Part shown: positions 8,681 through 17,797 of the stretch, piece after piece
How positions within the stretch are numbered: position 1 is the first letter of the stretch
Layout of the letters: every line of letters starts with the position of its first letter
Assembly (NCBI GenBank): GCA_964654545.1
Contig: CAZZIU010000007.1
Location: 61,678 to 125,677, forward strand
Direction: 5' to 3'
Source: JABMOV01 sp964654545
GTDB taxonomy: Bacteria > Fidelibacterota > Marinisomatia > Marinisomatales > JABMOV01
DNA: 64,000 nucleotides
Position numbers and translations under genes: made by a program
The notes under the pieces: generated by a model
Databases searched by the model: none
The model's input: the letters and a program-made list of their open reading frames with translations, nothing else
Told to the model about the DNA's origin: nothing

Positions 8681-10069
8681 TTAATGACTCCCCGTTTCAT
8701 GATGTGCATTGGCTTCCGGTAAAACGCCCTTGACTTCGGTCATGGAAACCATGGGCAAAAATCGTAGGAATAACAGGAAAAATGTAAAGAAAAGTCCAAA
8801 GGAACCAACAAAGGTTAATAAATCAAAAATTGTGGGGGAATAATACGCCCATGATGACGGCAGAAAATCACGCGATAGGGATGTAACGGTTATAACAAAT
8901 CGTTCAAACCACATACCCACATTTACCAAGATTGATGCTACGAACAAAAATTTTGTGTTGTAACGGAGACGTTTTGACCAGAAAAATTGTGGTACCAACA
9001 CATTGCAACTTATCATGATCCAATAAGCCCATGCGTAATTCCCAAATCCACGATTTAAAAAGGCAAATTGTTCATAAATATTTCCGCTGTACCAGGCGAT
9101 AAACATTTCCATGGAATAGGCATATCCCACCATGGACCCGGTTACCAGCATTATTTTAGACATCTTATCAAGATGCTGGGCGGTGATAATGTGATGGAGA
9201 CCATAGAATTTCCGTGCAATGAGTACCAGCGTCATTACCATTCCAAAACCGGAGAAAACAGCACCGGCAACAAAATAGGGAGGGAATATTGTGGTATGCC
9301 ACCCTGGTAGCATAGATGTCGCGAAGTCTGTACTAACCACACTATGAACCGACAAGACCAGAGGTGTTGATAATCCTGCCAACACCAGATAGGCCAATTC
9401 ATAATGCTGCCATTGACGATTTCCACCACGCCATCCCATGGCTAGTGTACCATAGATAACTTTTCTAATTTTTGTTTTGGCCCTATCTCTTATGGTAGCT
9501 AAATCAGGTATCAATCCAGTATACCAGAAGAGCAGAGATACGGTAAAATAGGTTCCGACTGCAAAGAAATCCCATAATAACGGACTGCGGAAATTCGGCC
9601 ATATGCCCATCTGGTTCGGGATGGGAAAGAAATAGTACAGCAACCACATCCGTCCAACATGAATACCGGGAAACAGCAGGGCACAGATTACGGCAAAAAT
9701 GGTCATAGCTTCCGCAAACCGGTTAATGGACGTACGCCATTTTTGCCGGAATAAAAACAGAATAGCCGAAATCAGGGTGCCTGCATGACCGATTCCAACC
9801 CAGAACACAAAATTGACAATTGCCCAACCCCAGCCAACAGGATTGTTTAATCCCCAAATACCGGTCCCTTCCCATACCAACCAGCCCAGCACACCAAGAA
9901 GCAGCAATAATCCGGATAAGGCAGCAGCAAAAAGCAGCCACCATTCTTTGGTCGCGCGCTTTTCGATGATCGAACTGATTTTATCCGTAATCGTTCCGAA
10001 AGTCTGACCACCGGTGATTAACGGTGCTTTTTCAGGATCAAACGATTTTGGTTGTAGCGCTTCGCTCAC
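8681..10069 (-). CDS. actC: ACIII subunit ActC, NrfD-like membrane quinol oxidase subunit
   Basis: A 462-residue NrfD/PsrC-family protein with about ten TM helices. In ACIII it holds the quinol-binding site next to the ActB iron-sulfur arm. Recognisable segments include WVGIGHAGTLISAILFLFRQ (about 91-110), FPGIHVGRMWLLYY, and the conserved SVHSVVSTDFATSMLPGWH near 240-258. It follows actB by 10 bp. The length and motif order match ActC of known ACIII operons. Confidence 0.95.
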   Translation of the reverse strand: MSEALQPKSFDPEKAPLITGGQTFGTITDKISSIIEKRATKEWWLLFAAALSGLLLLLGVLGWLVWEGTGIWGLNNPVGWGWAIVNFVFWVGIGHAGTLISAILFLFRQKWRTSINRFAEAMTIFAVICALLFPGIHVGRMWLLYYFFPIPNQMGIWPNFRSPLLWDFFAVGTYFTVSLLFWYTGLIPDLATIRDRAKTKIRKVIYGTLAMGWRGGNRQWQHYELAYLVLAGLSTPLVLSVHSVVSTDFATSMLPGWHTTIFPPYFVAGAVFSGFGMVMTLVLIARKFYGLHHIITAQHLDKMSKIMLVTGSMVGYAYSMEMFIAWYSGNIYEQFAFLNRGFGNYAWAYWIMISCNVLVPQFFWSKRLRYNTKFLFVASILVNVGMWFERFVITVTSLSRDFLPSSWAYYSPTIFDLLTFVGSFGLFFTFFLLFLRFLPMVSMTEVKGVLPEANAHHETGSH

Positions 10070-10079
10070 CGCATTTCCT

Positions 10080-13000
10080 TCAATTTTCCAGCTCGGGGTT
10101 GGGATTACGCAATTTAGCCTGGTAGGTAAGTCTCGGTTTCGTATTCAATTCACCTAACAGGGCATAGTCGCGATTCTGTTTTTTCATTTGTGAAACTTTG
10201 GAATTCGGATCCGTAATATCACCAAACACAATGGCATTGGTTGGACAGGTCTGTTGACAAGCTGAGACCACGTCTCCGTCTTTGATCGGTGCATCATTCT
10301 TTTTGGCGTTTAATTTTGCATGAGTGATACGCTGTACGCAAAAAGTACATTTCTCCATGACACCACGAAAACGCACCGTTACATCCGGATTTTGTGCCAA
10401 TTGAACAATGTCCGGCAAATCTTTGGTATAATTGTAGAAATTGAAACGACGGACTTTGTAGGGACAATTATTGGAACAATAGCGGGTCCCAACACAGCGA
10501 TTATATGTCATTCCATTCAGTCCATCATCCGTGTGTGATGTTGCAGCAACAGGACACACCTGTTCACAGGGGGCCATTTCACAGTGTTGACATGCAACCG
10601 GTTGCACCACCGACTCCGGATTGTCTCGATCACCTGTAAAATATCGGTCCATGCGCATCCAATGCATTTCACGGCCATGTTTTACCTGTTCTTTACCCAC
10701 AATCGGCACATTGTTTTCACTCTGACAGGCAATCGTACAAGCCATACAACCGGTACACACATTCAGATCTATCGCCATACCCCATTGGGGGCTGTCAGTG
10801 TATTGTTTTTCTTCCCACATGGATACCAATGGGGGACTTTCAACTACTTCTGCAGCAAAATTCGGTTCGTGTTTGTACTCATCTATTGTGGCTTCACGAA
10901 TGATAATCGGGAGTCGATTATGAACTCCCTCTTCAGCCATGGTATCACCATCCATACCATTGTGATCCTGAGTGGAAGCCAACGCATAGGACAAACCGGT
11001 AGCCACCATGGTAGCCCCTTGTCCATACCCTGGGTGCGCCCATGTCCTGACCGAATAGGTGTTTGCGCCAACATCGCTACCAATTCGTCCAGCGGTCTGA
11101 CCGCCATAGCCCAGTTCCAGCCCAACAGAATAATCGGCCATACCCGGTACGATCCATACTGGTATATCAATATTTCGCCCATTAAATCGCAACGTTGCCA
11201 TATCTTCGTTTTTCAGCCCTAGTGCGGTTGCCGTTTTCTCACTCATTAATGCTGCATTATCCCATGTCAATTTTGAAATGGGATCCGGTAATTCCTGTAA
11301 CCATCCGTTATTGGCAAAACGCCCATCCCATAAAGACGGTGAGGCTGAAAATGTAATTTCTAAGTTTGTTGGGGACGCAGTTCGCATGGCAAATGAATGG
11401 TTCAATAAATTTTTGGTGAGTAATTGATTGTTTGCCTTAATTCGCATTTGGTTTGATCCGGAAAAATGGACCCCATCATGCAGGGTGCGACGCCACTCTT
11501 TTTCAAAATTTGTCGGCGATAAAAAGGTTGCCCACGTTTTGCGAACAATGTCATACCCACTTTGTACTTCACCTGTCATACAGGACGCAAGAAATTCAAG
11601 ATTACTTACGGAAGAATAGAGTGGTTGGATTTGCGGTTGTACAACCGAATTAACACCAGTTGCTGTTTTCACATCACCCCATGCTTCCAGAAAATGACTT
11701 TCAGGGATATGCCAGGTGCATCGTTGAGAAGTTTCATCCACTTTAGGGCTAAGATGGGCAGAAAACTTTATTTTTTCTAAGGCTGTTGCAAAATGCAGAT
11801 CTGCAGGGCAGTTAAATGCTGGATTGCCACCAAGGATAAGCAGTGCATCAATCAGCCCATTATTCACTTTATCGGTTAGCATCTTTAGACTGTTCATGTC
11901 CGATGGCTGCATATCAGCAAATCCGAAATAGTTGACCGTTTCTCCGACATTTGACAAAGCCTGGTTCATCGCATACACCAATGCATGCACCGCGGCAGGC
12001 TGTCTTCTTCCGGCAACAATCAGACCGTTACCTTTCGAATCCAATAAATCTTTGGTAATGGCTTTTAGCATCGATTTATTGAAGGAAAATCCTGCCGACT
12101 TAATACCATCAATTCCAGGAATTGAAACACCCTGTTTTTTTAGTTCAATGGCGATTGCAGCAGCAAATGCACCTATCTGGTTTGCCTGCAATTTTATGCG
12201 ATGGTCTGCCATGGCACCCGTAATGGAGTATCCTGGTTCCGCCACATACATTCTATTCATGGAATCTGCTTCACTGGACACTCGACGTCCATTTGAATAA
12301 TCCAATGATTGTGCGATTGGTTCACCGTCCAAAAGCAGAAAATCGGAATCAAGTGAAACTATAACGTGAGCTTTTTCAAAGAAATATTTTGGTTGGGCCA
12401 GGGTACCGGTAGCCATTTCAATGCCGCGGAAAACAGATTCGTCATTGACAGGACTATAGGTTGCCCAGGTTGCTTCCGGGAACGCGGACAAAAATTCTTT
12501 TTTCATTCGCGCAAAGGATGGCGATGCAGTTTCTTCTGCTAAAATAGCTATGTTTTTTCCATTGGATTTTTTTGCTTCAGCAAACAGCGATTTCCAGGCC
12601 CTTAAAAATGATTCAAAATCAGATGCAATTCCTTTTTCGAGCACGGATTTTGATCGATCGGGATCGTACAAATCAAGAATAGAGGCCTGAATGTATGAAT
12701 TCGTTTTACCGTTACTGGAAGGATGAAGCGAATTTCCTTCCAACTTTGTTGGTCGTCCCTCATGGTTTTCAACCAAGACTCCAACCGGATTCAATCCGGC
12801 AGGAACTGCAGAAGCATAGAACAGGGGAACCCCAGGGACAATATCCTCGGGGGCAACAACATAAGGGATAATTTTTTCGATGGGTCGTCGGCAACCAGCC
12901 AAACCAGCCAGTGCGAGCGATGCACCCATCAATGATAAAAATTTTCTCCTTGAGACACCTTCTGACAAAGCCAATGTGCCTTCAGGAAATTCTCTTTCAA

Positions 13001-13082
13001 CGAAGGATGAAAATTCATCCGTATCTGCTATTTGATTCAGACTTCGCCAATATTGTTTTCCTCTTATTTGTTTATTACTCAT
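10080..13082 (-). CDS. actB: ACIII subunit ActB, fused molybdopterin-oxidoreductase-like and Fe-S protein
   Basis: A 1000-residue periplasmic subunit. The N-terminus carries a Tat-like SRRKFLSLMG (Arg45-Arg46) followed by a lipobox-like LAGC (Cys64). The middle (about 70-740) is the molybdopterin-oxidoreductase-like domain, which in ACIII binds no molybdenum. The C-terminal part (about 770-960) has the ferredoxin-like domain with CTGCMACTIAC, CQHCEMAPCEQVC, RYCSNNCPYK, CTFC and CQQTCP motifs, consistent with three 4Fe-4S and one 3Fe-4S cluster. It takes electrons from quinol at ActC and passes them to ActA. I use ATG 13082, which gives a 4-bp ATGA overlap with actA; a reading from 13100 is less likely. 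Confidence 0.95.
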   Translation of the reverse strand: MSNKQIRGKQYWRSLNQIADTDEFSSFVEREFPEGTLALSEGVSRRKFLSLMGASLALAGLAGCRRPIEKIIPYVVAPEDIVPGVPLFYASAVPAGLNPVGVLVENHEGRPTKLEGNSLHPSSNGKTNSYIQASILDLYDPDRSKSVLEKGIASDFESFLRAWKSLFAEAKKSNGKNIAILAEETASPSFARMKKEFLSAFPEATWATYSPVNDESVFRGIEMATGTLAQPKYFFEKAHVIVSLDSDFLLLDGEPIAQSLDYSNGRRVSSEADSMNRMYVAEPGYSITGAMADHRIKLQANQIGAFAAAIAIELKKQGVSIPGIDGIKSAGFSFNKSMLKAITKDLLDSKGNGLIVAGRRQPAAVHALVYAMNQALSNVGETVNYFGFADMQPSDMNSLKMLTDKVNNGLIDALLILGGNPAFNCPADLHFATALEKIKFSAHLSPKVDETSQRCTWHIPESHFLEAWGDVKTATGVNSVVQPQIQPLYSSVSNLEFLASCMTGEVQSGYDIVRKTWATFLSPTNFEKEWRRTLHDGVHFSGSNQMRIKANNQLLTKNLLNHSFAMRTASPTNLEITFSASPSLWDGRFANNGWLQELPDPISKLTWDNAALMSEKTATALGLKNEDMATLRFNGRNIDIPVWIVPGMADYSVGLELGYGGQTAGRIGSDVGANTYSVRTWAHPGYGQGATMVATGLSYALASTQDHNGMDGDTMAEEGVHNRLPIIIREATIDEYKHEPNFAAEVVESPPLVSMWEEKQYTDSPQWGMAIDLNVCTGCMACTIACQSENNVPIVGKEQVKHGREMHWMRMDRYFTGDRDNPESVVQPVACQHCEMAPCEQVCPVAATSHTDDGLNGMTYNRCVGTRYCSNNCPYKVRRFNFYNYTKDLPDIVQLAQNPDVTVRFRGVMEKCTFCVQRITHAKLNAKKNDAPIKDGDVVSACQQTCPTNAIVFGDITDPNSKVSQMKKQNRDYALLGELNTKPRLTYQAKLRNPNPELEN

Positions 13083-13726
13083 CGATGACATCCGGAACAA
13101 TCGGTTGGAGGATTAATGTTATGTTCTGAAATAAATTGTGCAGCCAGCTTCGGCTGGTTTTCAGCAGGCGTCCACCCCATGGCCGTTACATTACCTTCAG
13201 GGCGGATATGCGGAGCAGGATTTCTGTGGCAATCCAGACACCATTTCATGCTTAATGGTTTTTTGAGCATGACCGTTTCCATTTGATCAATCCGCCCGTG
13301 ACAACTTTCACATCCTATATTTCTACTTATATGAATACTGTGATCGAAATAGGCGAAGTCCGGCGTTTTGTGAATTCTGATCCATTGAATAGGGATGCCT
13401 GTGTTCCAACTTTCATGAATTGGCTTTACCAGTTCGCTTTCCGGCTTAACCAGTCGATGACAATTCATGCAGGTTTGTGTAGGGGGTACACCGGCGGTGG
13501 CTGTCACTTCTACTCCCGTATGGCAATACCGACAGTCCATGCCCATGTCTCCAGCATGTAATTTGTGGCTATAGGGGATGGGCTGCATTGGTCGATACCC
13601 AACATCGGTATAGTATGGACTTCCGAAATACCAGAAAAAACCGGTTATGGATATCAATAAAAGAATGACACCAACGGCAGCATAAAGCGGCAATCTGTTA
13701 GTCCATTTAGGAAATATCTGCGCCAT
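13079..13726 (-). CDS. actA: ACIII subunit ActA, membrane-anchored pentahaem cytochrome c
   Basis: A 215-residue protein with one N-terminal TM helix (about 13-34) and five CxxCH motifs at residues 65, 86, 139, 163 and 210 (CRYCH, CMNCH, CESCH, CLDCH, CSGCH). Extra histidines (YSHKLH, FDHSIHI) supply sixth ligands. This is the signature of ActA, the multihaem wire of alternative complex III. It is the first gene of the long minus-strand operon. A candidate sigma70-like promoter lies at 13806-13835. Confidence 0.95.
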   Translation of the reverse strand: MAQIFPKWTNRLPLYAAVGVILLLISITGFFWYFGSPYYTDVGYRPMQPIPYSHKLHAGDMGMDCRYCHTGVEVTATAGVPPTQTCMNCHRLVKPESELVKPIHESWNTGIPIQWIRIHKTPDFAYFDHSIHISRNIGCESCHGRIDQMETVMLKKPLSMKWCLDCHRNPAPHIRPEGNVTAMGWTPAENQPKLAAQFISEHNINPPTDCSGCHR

Positions 13727-13805
13727 GAGGGTTGTTTAAAACGTCTGGTTCCTTAGATGTATTTGCCTGGGGAATTTACCGAAAATTCCAGAAAATTAAG
13801 ACCAG

Positions 13806-13835
13806 ACTTTAAAGATTTGAGGAACCTACAGTCAA
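13806..13835 (-). promoter_or_regulatory. Candidate promoter of the ACIII-oxidase operon
   Basis: On the minus strand TTGACT (13835-13830) is separated by 18 bp from TAAAGT (13811-13806), giving a predicted 5' leader of about 73 nt before actA. The -35 box lies within the 3' end of the NTPase pseudogene. The match is moderate and rests on sequence only. Confidence 0.4.
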
Positions 13836-14333
13836 GAAATGTTGATATAATTTATGAGCAATTGCCGGACGAATTTACAACACCAAAAAACGAATGTTTG
13901 ATCCATATAGATGGTTTAATAAATTAAACATTCCACTTCGTTGAACTTCCAGGGGTCCAATTACATCCAATATAACCCACGGTGAATCAGCAACCTGATA
14001 GGATGGACGGTGTGCCCATTCGAAAGTGGTTTGGTAGAAATTATATTTTACAAATTGAAGTTTTTGTTTATCCGGATTCAAGGTAGTAAGCTGTTTTAAT
14101 TCTTTTGTCTTTATCCGAACCAAAAGATGATGCCAGGAATGTGTATGTACATGTTTTTTTTGTGAGATGAAAACATCATTTTATATTCCTCGGTTATCGA
14201 GTGGTTTAACACGGTTTTCAATCCAGAATGTTTTCCCTCCACCTTGTGGTCCGCTAACCAGAACCAAATGTTCGTTTTTTGTAGCTTGAAAAAAATCATC
14301 AATTCTTCCGGTGAATAGGTTTTTTAAGCTCAT
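13809..14333 (-). pseudogene. THEP1-like P-loop nucleoside-triphosphatase, broken by two TAA codons
   Basis: From ATG 14333 one frame of 175 codons runs to a TAA at 13809-13811, interrupted only by in-frame TAA at codon 51 (14181-14183) and codon 153 (13875-13877). The P-loop LVSGPQGGGKTFWIE is near residues 24-38. VILDVIGPLE, followed by RSG, matches the conserved DEIGPLEL region of THEP1/DUF2478 NTPases, but the catalytic Glu is replaced by Val. IRPAI after the second stop fits the VVR-type end of the family. The summed length of about 174 residues equals an intact family member. So the gene is complete in outline but nonfunctional unless UAA is read through. Confidence 0.7.
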
Positions 14334-14820
14334 CGGCTAAATCCTGATACATGCGCGTGAATTCTGCCAACAGAGTTGAAAAAATATGGATAAAGTAATG
14401 CAGATTGAGGTAGACATAAATCCGCCGTGAATTAAATCTGGCAGCGAATATATTTTATTTTTGGAAAAACCTCCTTACCAATTTCGACCATGTGATTTAC
14501 AGGTTGAAGATTACCCTAAATAAATCGGGTAGCTTCTCGCTATTGATATCCGTGGTTAGAACACCAAAAAACAGGTATAGTATACTACCACGAATAACCA
14601 TTTGCATTGCGAGAGAAAACTGTACAGAACTATAGGAGATTCCAAAAAAAGTTGAATCGTTGATCCCGGTAAATATGGGAACCAATCCATGCCGGAATCT
14701 AAAAGGAATCCAGCAATGAAGTTTTCTGAATGGGTACAGCACCTTTGGAAATGAAACTAGCGTGGCACCAGCCCAAAAACTATGTTTTATACGTCCTAAC
14801 CATATTATGTAATAAAAGAT
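14299..14820 (-). pseudogene. Frameshifted remnant of a membrane protein gene
   Basis: Protein-like stretches occur on the minus strand in successive frames. The first, ending at 14497, contains GRIKHSFWAGATL and several hydrophobic segments. A second frame gives NHMVEIGKEVFPKIK (around 14440-14490). A third gives RIYVYLNLHYF and LLAEFTRMYQDLADELKKP, ending with TGA at 14299. The third overlaps the start of the NTPase pseudogene by 35 bp, as in a former operon. The first motif recalls nucleoside-recognition (Gate) membrane domains (KHSxWAG); that family call is weak. No intact frame exists. The 14334-14884 stretch otherwise shows no gene. Confidence 0.35.
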
Positions 14821-14884
14821 ATTGTTACACAAATATTCTCCTATAACACAAATCATGAAATTCTTATTTTCCCAGGTAGTGGGA

Positions 14885-16291
14885 ATGGAAAACCAGCTAA
14901 TAAGCAATATCATGTATTGGTTCAGCCGCAACATTTGGCTGGTGGTTGCTATTTCAGTTGGCATTGTTCTGTCATCCCTTACACCCCCACCGGGATTAAC
15001 GGTTGAAGGTTGGCGCACTATTGTTATTGCAATTGTTGCTCTAACTCTCATTATAACCGAACCCATCCCGTTGCCGGGGATTGCATTTATTATCATTATT
15101 CTTCAGGTATATTTTGGCGTGTCTGATGCAAACACTGTTTCTCATGCGTTTATGAATGACGCCGTATTTTTTATTATGGGATCGTTGATGCTTGCCGTAG
15201 CCATAATAAAGCAGGGATGGGATGCACGAATAGCGTTAGGCATCATACTTTTAACTGGTAGTAAAACCAAAAATATTGCGTTTGGGTTTTCTGTAATCGC
15301 AGCTCTAATGGCATCGTTTATTGGCGAACATACCGTCGCCGCTATTTTGCTTCCCATAGGAATGACATTAATTAAATACACTTCGGAAGACAAACATGAA
15401 ACAACCCAGCTGGCAGCCCTCATTCTAATTTCAATTGCCTACGGGAGTTTAATTGGTTCAATAGGTACGCCATCGGGTGGCGGTCGAAATGTTATCATGA
15501 TGATCTACTGGCGAGAATATGGAATTGAACCATTATCATACTGGAAATGGATGGTATTCGTTTATCCACTGGTTTTAATTCAATTGCCCTTCTTGTCATG
15601 GATATTGCGTTCAACATTTAAATCAGAATTCAAACAATTGGATACGGGCGTTCGACGATTAAAAGTACAGGTCGGTCGATCAGGAAAAATTACCGGGAAA
15701 CAAATATTGGCAGCGGTTTTATTCCTTTTAGTGTTTTTAGGGTGGATTCTATTATCTGAACAAATTGGGCTGGGCATCGTTGCTCTTACCGGTGTGGTTC
15801 TGTACATCGGTACTGGTTTGGTTAAATGGGAAGACATTAATAAGCATGTAAACTGGGGTGTCATTATTCTTTTTGGTGCTGCAATATCATTGGGTGTCCA
15901 AATAAAAAATACAGGAGCAGCAGATTGGTTAGCAGATGTAGTGTTGCATTCCGTTGGCAATACCATCCTGAATGTACCCATTTTAACCGATGCCATTAAT
16001 GTCATTTTAACGATGAGTATGGCGAATCTGTTATCCAGTTCGGCCACGGTGGCGGTATTGGGACCGATTGTTTTGAATCTTCCCGGTGATCCCGTACATA
16101 TCGGTTTGGTCTCCGCAATTTCCTCTGCCTTTGGGTATTTTACAGCAGTGGCAGCTCCAGCCTGTACGATTGTGTATTCATGTGGTCTACTTAAATCATC
16201 GGATTTTCTCCGTGCCGGTTGGAAAATGGGAGCGGTATCAATTGTATTGGTGCTAATCTATGCCAACACTTACTGGAGGATTATTGCGTGA
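14885..16291 (+). CDS. DASS/SLC13-family anion (dicarboxylate/sulfate) symporter, copy 1
   Basis: A 468-residue transporter with about 11-12 TM segments. The family's two substrate/Na+-binding hairpins are visible: SIGTPSGGGRNVIMM (about 193-207), and SSSATVAVLGP in the second half. The two halves show the inverted-repeat logic of DASS proteins. I prefer ATG 14885 (MENQLI) because it aligns with the start of the downstream paralogue; ATG 14855 and 14822 would add about 10-21 residues. It forms a tandem pair with the next gene (58 bp apart). Substrate cannot be read from sequence; sulfate, C4-dicarboxylate and related anions are possible. Confidence 0.88.
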   Translation: MENQLISNIMYWFSRNIWLVVAISVGIVLSSLTPPPGLTVEGWRTIVIAIVALTLIITEPIPLPGIAFIIIILQVYFGVSDANTVSHAFMNDAVFFIMGSLMLAVAIIKQGWDARIALGIILLTGSKTKNIAFGFSVIAALMASFIGEHTVAAILLPIGMTLIKYTSEDKHETTQLAALILISIAYGSLIGSIGTPSGGGRNVIMMIYWREYGIEPLSYWKWMVFVYPLVLIQLPFLSWILRSTFKSEFKQLDTGVRRLKVQVGRSGKITGKQILAAVLFLLVFLGWILLSEQIGLGIVALTGVVLYIGTGLVKWEDINKHVNWGVIILFGAAISLGVQIKNTGAADWLADVVLHSVGNTILNVPILTDAINVILTMSMANLLSSSATVAVLGPIVLNLPGDPVHIGLVSAISSAFGYFTAVAAPACTIVYSCGLLKSSDFLRAGWKMGAVSIVLVLIYANTYWRIIA

Positions 16292-16349
16292 ATGGAATGA
16301 TGTCATTAATAAAATCAATCAATCAAGCTATTAGTTATAAGGGATCAAG

Positions 16350-17765
16350 GTGAGTTTGCGTTATCAACTGTTAAGAAATTTGCTTTACTGGTTTGTAATA
16401 AACAAGGGAACGCTGCTGGCATTTCTTGTTGGGATTATATTAACCGCACTGCCGGCACCAACCGGATTAGAAATGGATGGCTGGAATGCAATTATCATTG
16501 CCGTAATAACGCTAATTCTAATTATTTCTGAACCCATTCCTTTACCCGGAATTGCCTTTGTTATCATTATACTTCAGGTGTATTTCGGTTTGGCCGATCC
16601 TGATACAGTAGCAAAAGCGTTTATGAACGATGCTGTATTTTTTATCATGGGTTCCCTCATGCTGGCAGTCGCATTGATAAAACAGGGATGGGATACACGC
16701 ATCGCTTTGTGGATAGCGAAAACGACGGGCAACAAAACCATTCGGATCGCTATTGGATTTTCCGTTATATCCGCCATTTTAGCTTCATTTTTAGGTGCCC
16801 ATACTGTGGCGGCATTCATGCTCCCGATTGGAATTGTAGTTATAAAAAATACTGTTCCGGAAAATGGGTCTACGCACCAATTGGCCGGATTACTTTTGTT
16901 TTCAATTGCGTACGGTAGTCTGGTAGGATCTATTGGCACGCCATCTGGTGCAGGACGAAATGTAATTATGATGATTTACTGGCGTGAACTGGGTATTCAA
17001 CCATTGTCCTATGGGGAATGGATGCTCTATGTCTATCCACTGGTGACAGTTTTGACAATACTGCAGGTACTAATTGTAAAGGCAAGTTTCAAGCCCGAAG
17101 TCTTGTCACTGGACAGTGGAATTAGAAAATTAAAGATTCAAGTGGCAAAATCAGGTCCGATCAGGCTTTCACAGTACGGCTCAATAGCCATTTTCGCATT
17201 GGTGTTTTTGGGATGGGTCTTTTTATCAGAAAAATTTGGATTGGGTATCATTGCGCTGACAGGTGTAGTGTTGTATTTATTTACCGGCTTGGTCAAGTGG
17301 CGCGACATAAACAACCATGTCAACTGGGGAATTATTTTGTTGTTTGGAGCTGCAATTAGTCTGGGTGTTCAAATTAAGAATACCGGTGCGGCTGGCTGGT
17401 TATCATCCGAGGTTCTACGTTTGGTAGGGAACGCATTGCTAGAACATCAGAGTGTATCCGATACACTGAATGTGCTTTTAACGACAGGGCTTGCAAATAT
17501 TCTTTCAGGAACAGCCACTGTCGCGGTTCTGGGTCCAATTATGTTGCACTTGCCGGGAGATGCAGTGCACAACGGACTGGTGACAGCAGTCGCATCATCC
17601 TTTGGTTATTTTACTGCCGTGGCTGCACCTGCATGCGTTATTGTGTATTCCAGTGGACTGGTACGCAGCAAAGATTTTTTACGTGTTGGATGGAAGATGG
17701 GACTTGCATCCATCATTGCATTAATCCTTTATGCGAATATGTATTGGCAGATTTTCAATCAGTAG
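16350..17765 (+). CDS. DASS/SLC13-family anion symporter, copy 2
   Basis: A 471-residue paralogue of the preceding gene, alignable from end to end, with the same motifs (SIGTPSGAGRNVIMM and SGTATVAVLGP) and the shared LPGIAFVIIILQVYFG segment. The two copies have diverged throughout, so the duplication is old. Differences near the binding hairpins (GGG versus GAG, SSS versus SGT) could mean different substrates. It is followed after about 30 bp by a universal stress protein gene in the same direction, which suggests a transporter-regulator operon. Confidence 0.9.
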   Translation: MSLRYQLLRNLLYWFVINKGTLLAFLVGIILTALPAPTGLEMDGWNAIIIAVITLILIISEPIPLPGIAFVIIILQVYFGLADPDTVAKAFMNDAVFFIMGSLMLAVALIKQGWDTRIALWIAKTTGNKTIRIAIGFSVISAILASFLGAHTVAAFMLPIGIVVIKNTVPENGSTHQLAGLLLFSIAYGSLVGSIGTPSGAGRNVIMMIYWRELGIQPLSYGEWMLYVYPLVTVLTILQVLIVKASFKPEVLSLDSGIRKLKIQVAKSGPIRLSQYGSIAIFALVFLGWVFLSEKFGLGIIALTGVVLYLFTGLVKWRDINNHVNWGIILLFGAAISLGVQIKNTGAAGWLSSEVLRLVGNALLEHQSVSDTLNVLLTTGLANILSGTATVAVLGPIMLHLPGDAVHNGLVTAVASSFGYFTAVAAPACVIVYSSGLVRSKDFLRVGWKMGLASIIALILYANMYWQIFNQ

Positions 17766-17797
17766 CAATCACATTGTGAAGTAGAATGGAGAAAGGT

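Noticed and set aside
10584..11222. 212-residue plus-strand open frame antisense to actB
   Set aside because: It is rich in His, Thr, Cys and Phe as expected from antisense of a Met/Gly/Asn-rich frame, has no ribosome site, and lies wholly inside a conserved gene.
13875..14123. 82-residue open frame that could be called a small gene
   Set aside because: It is the 3' part of the same frame as the P-loop fragment upstream, separated only by a TAA, and its GPLE segment belongs to the NTPase family. It is better read as part of one broken gene.
14497..15096. 199-residue minus-strand open frame overlapping the start of the first DASS gene
   Set aside because: Its first 90 residues are antisense to the DASS gene. 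Only the part between 14497 and about 14820 looks protein-like, and that is treated as a decayed fragment, not an intact gene.
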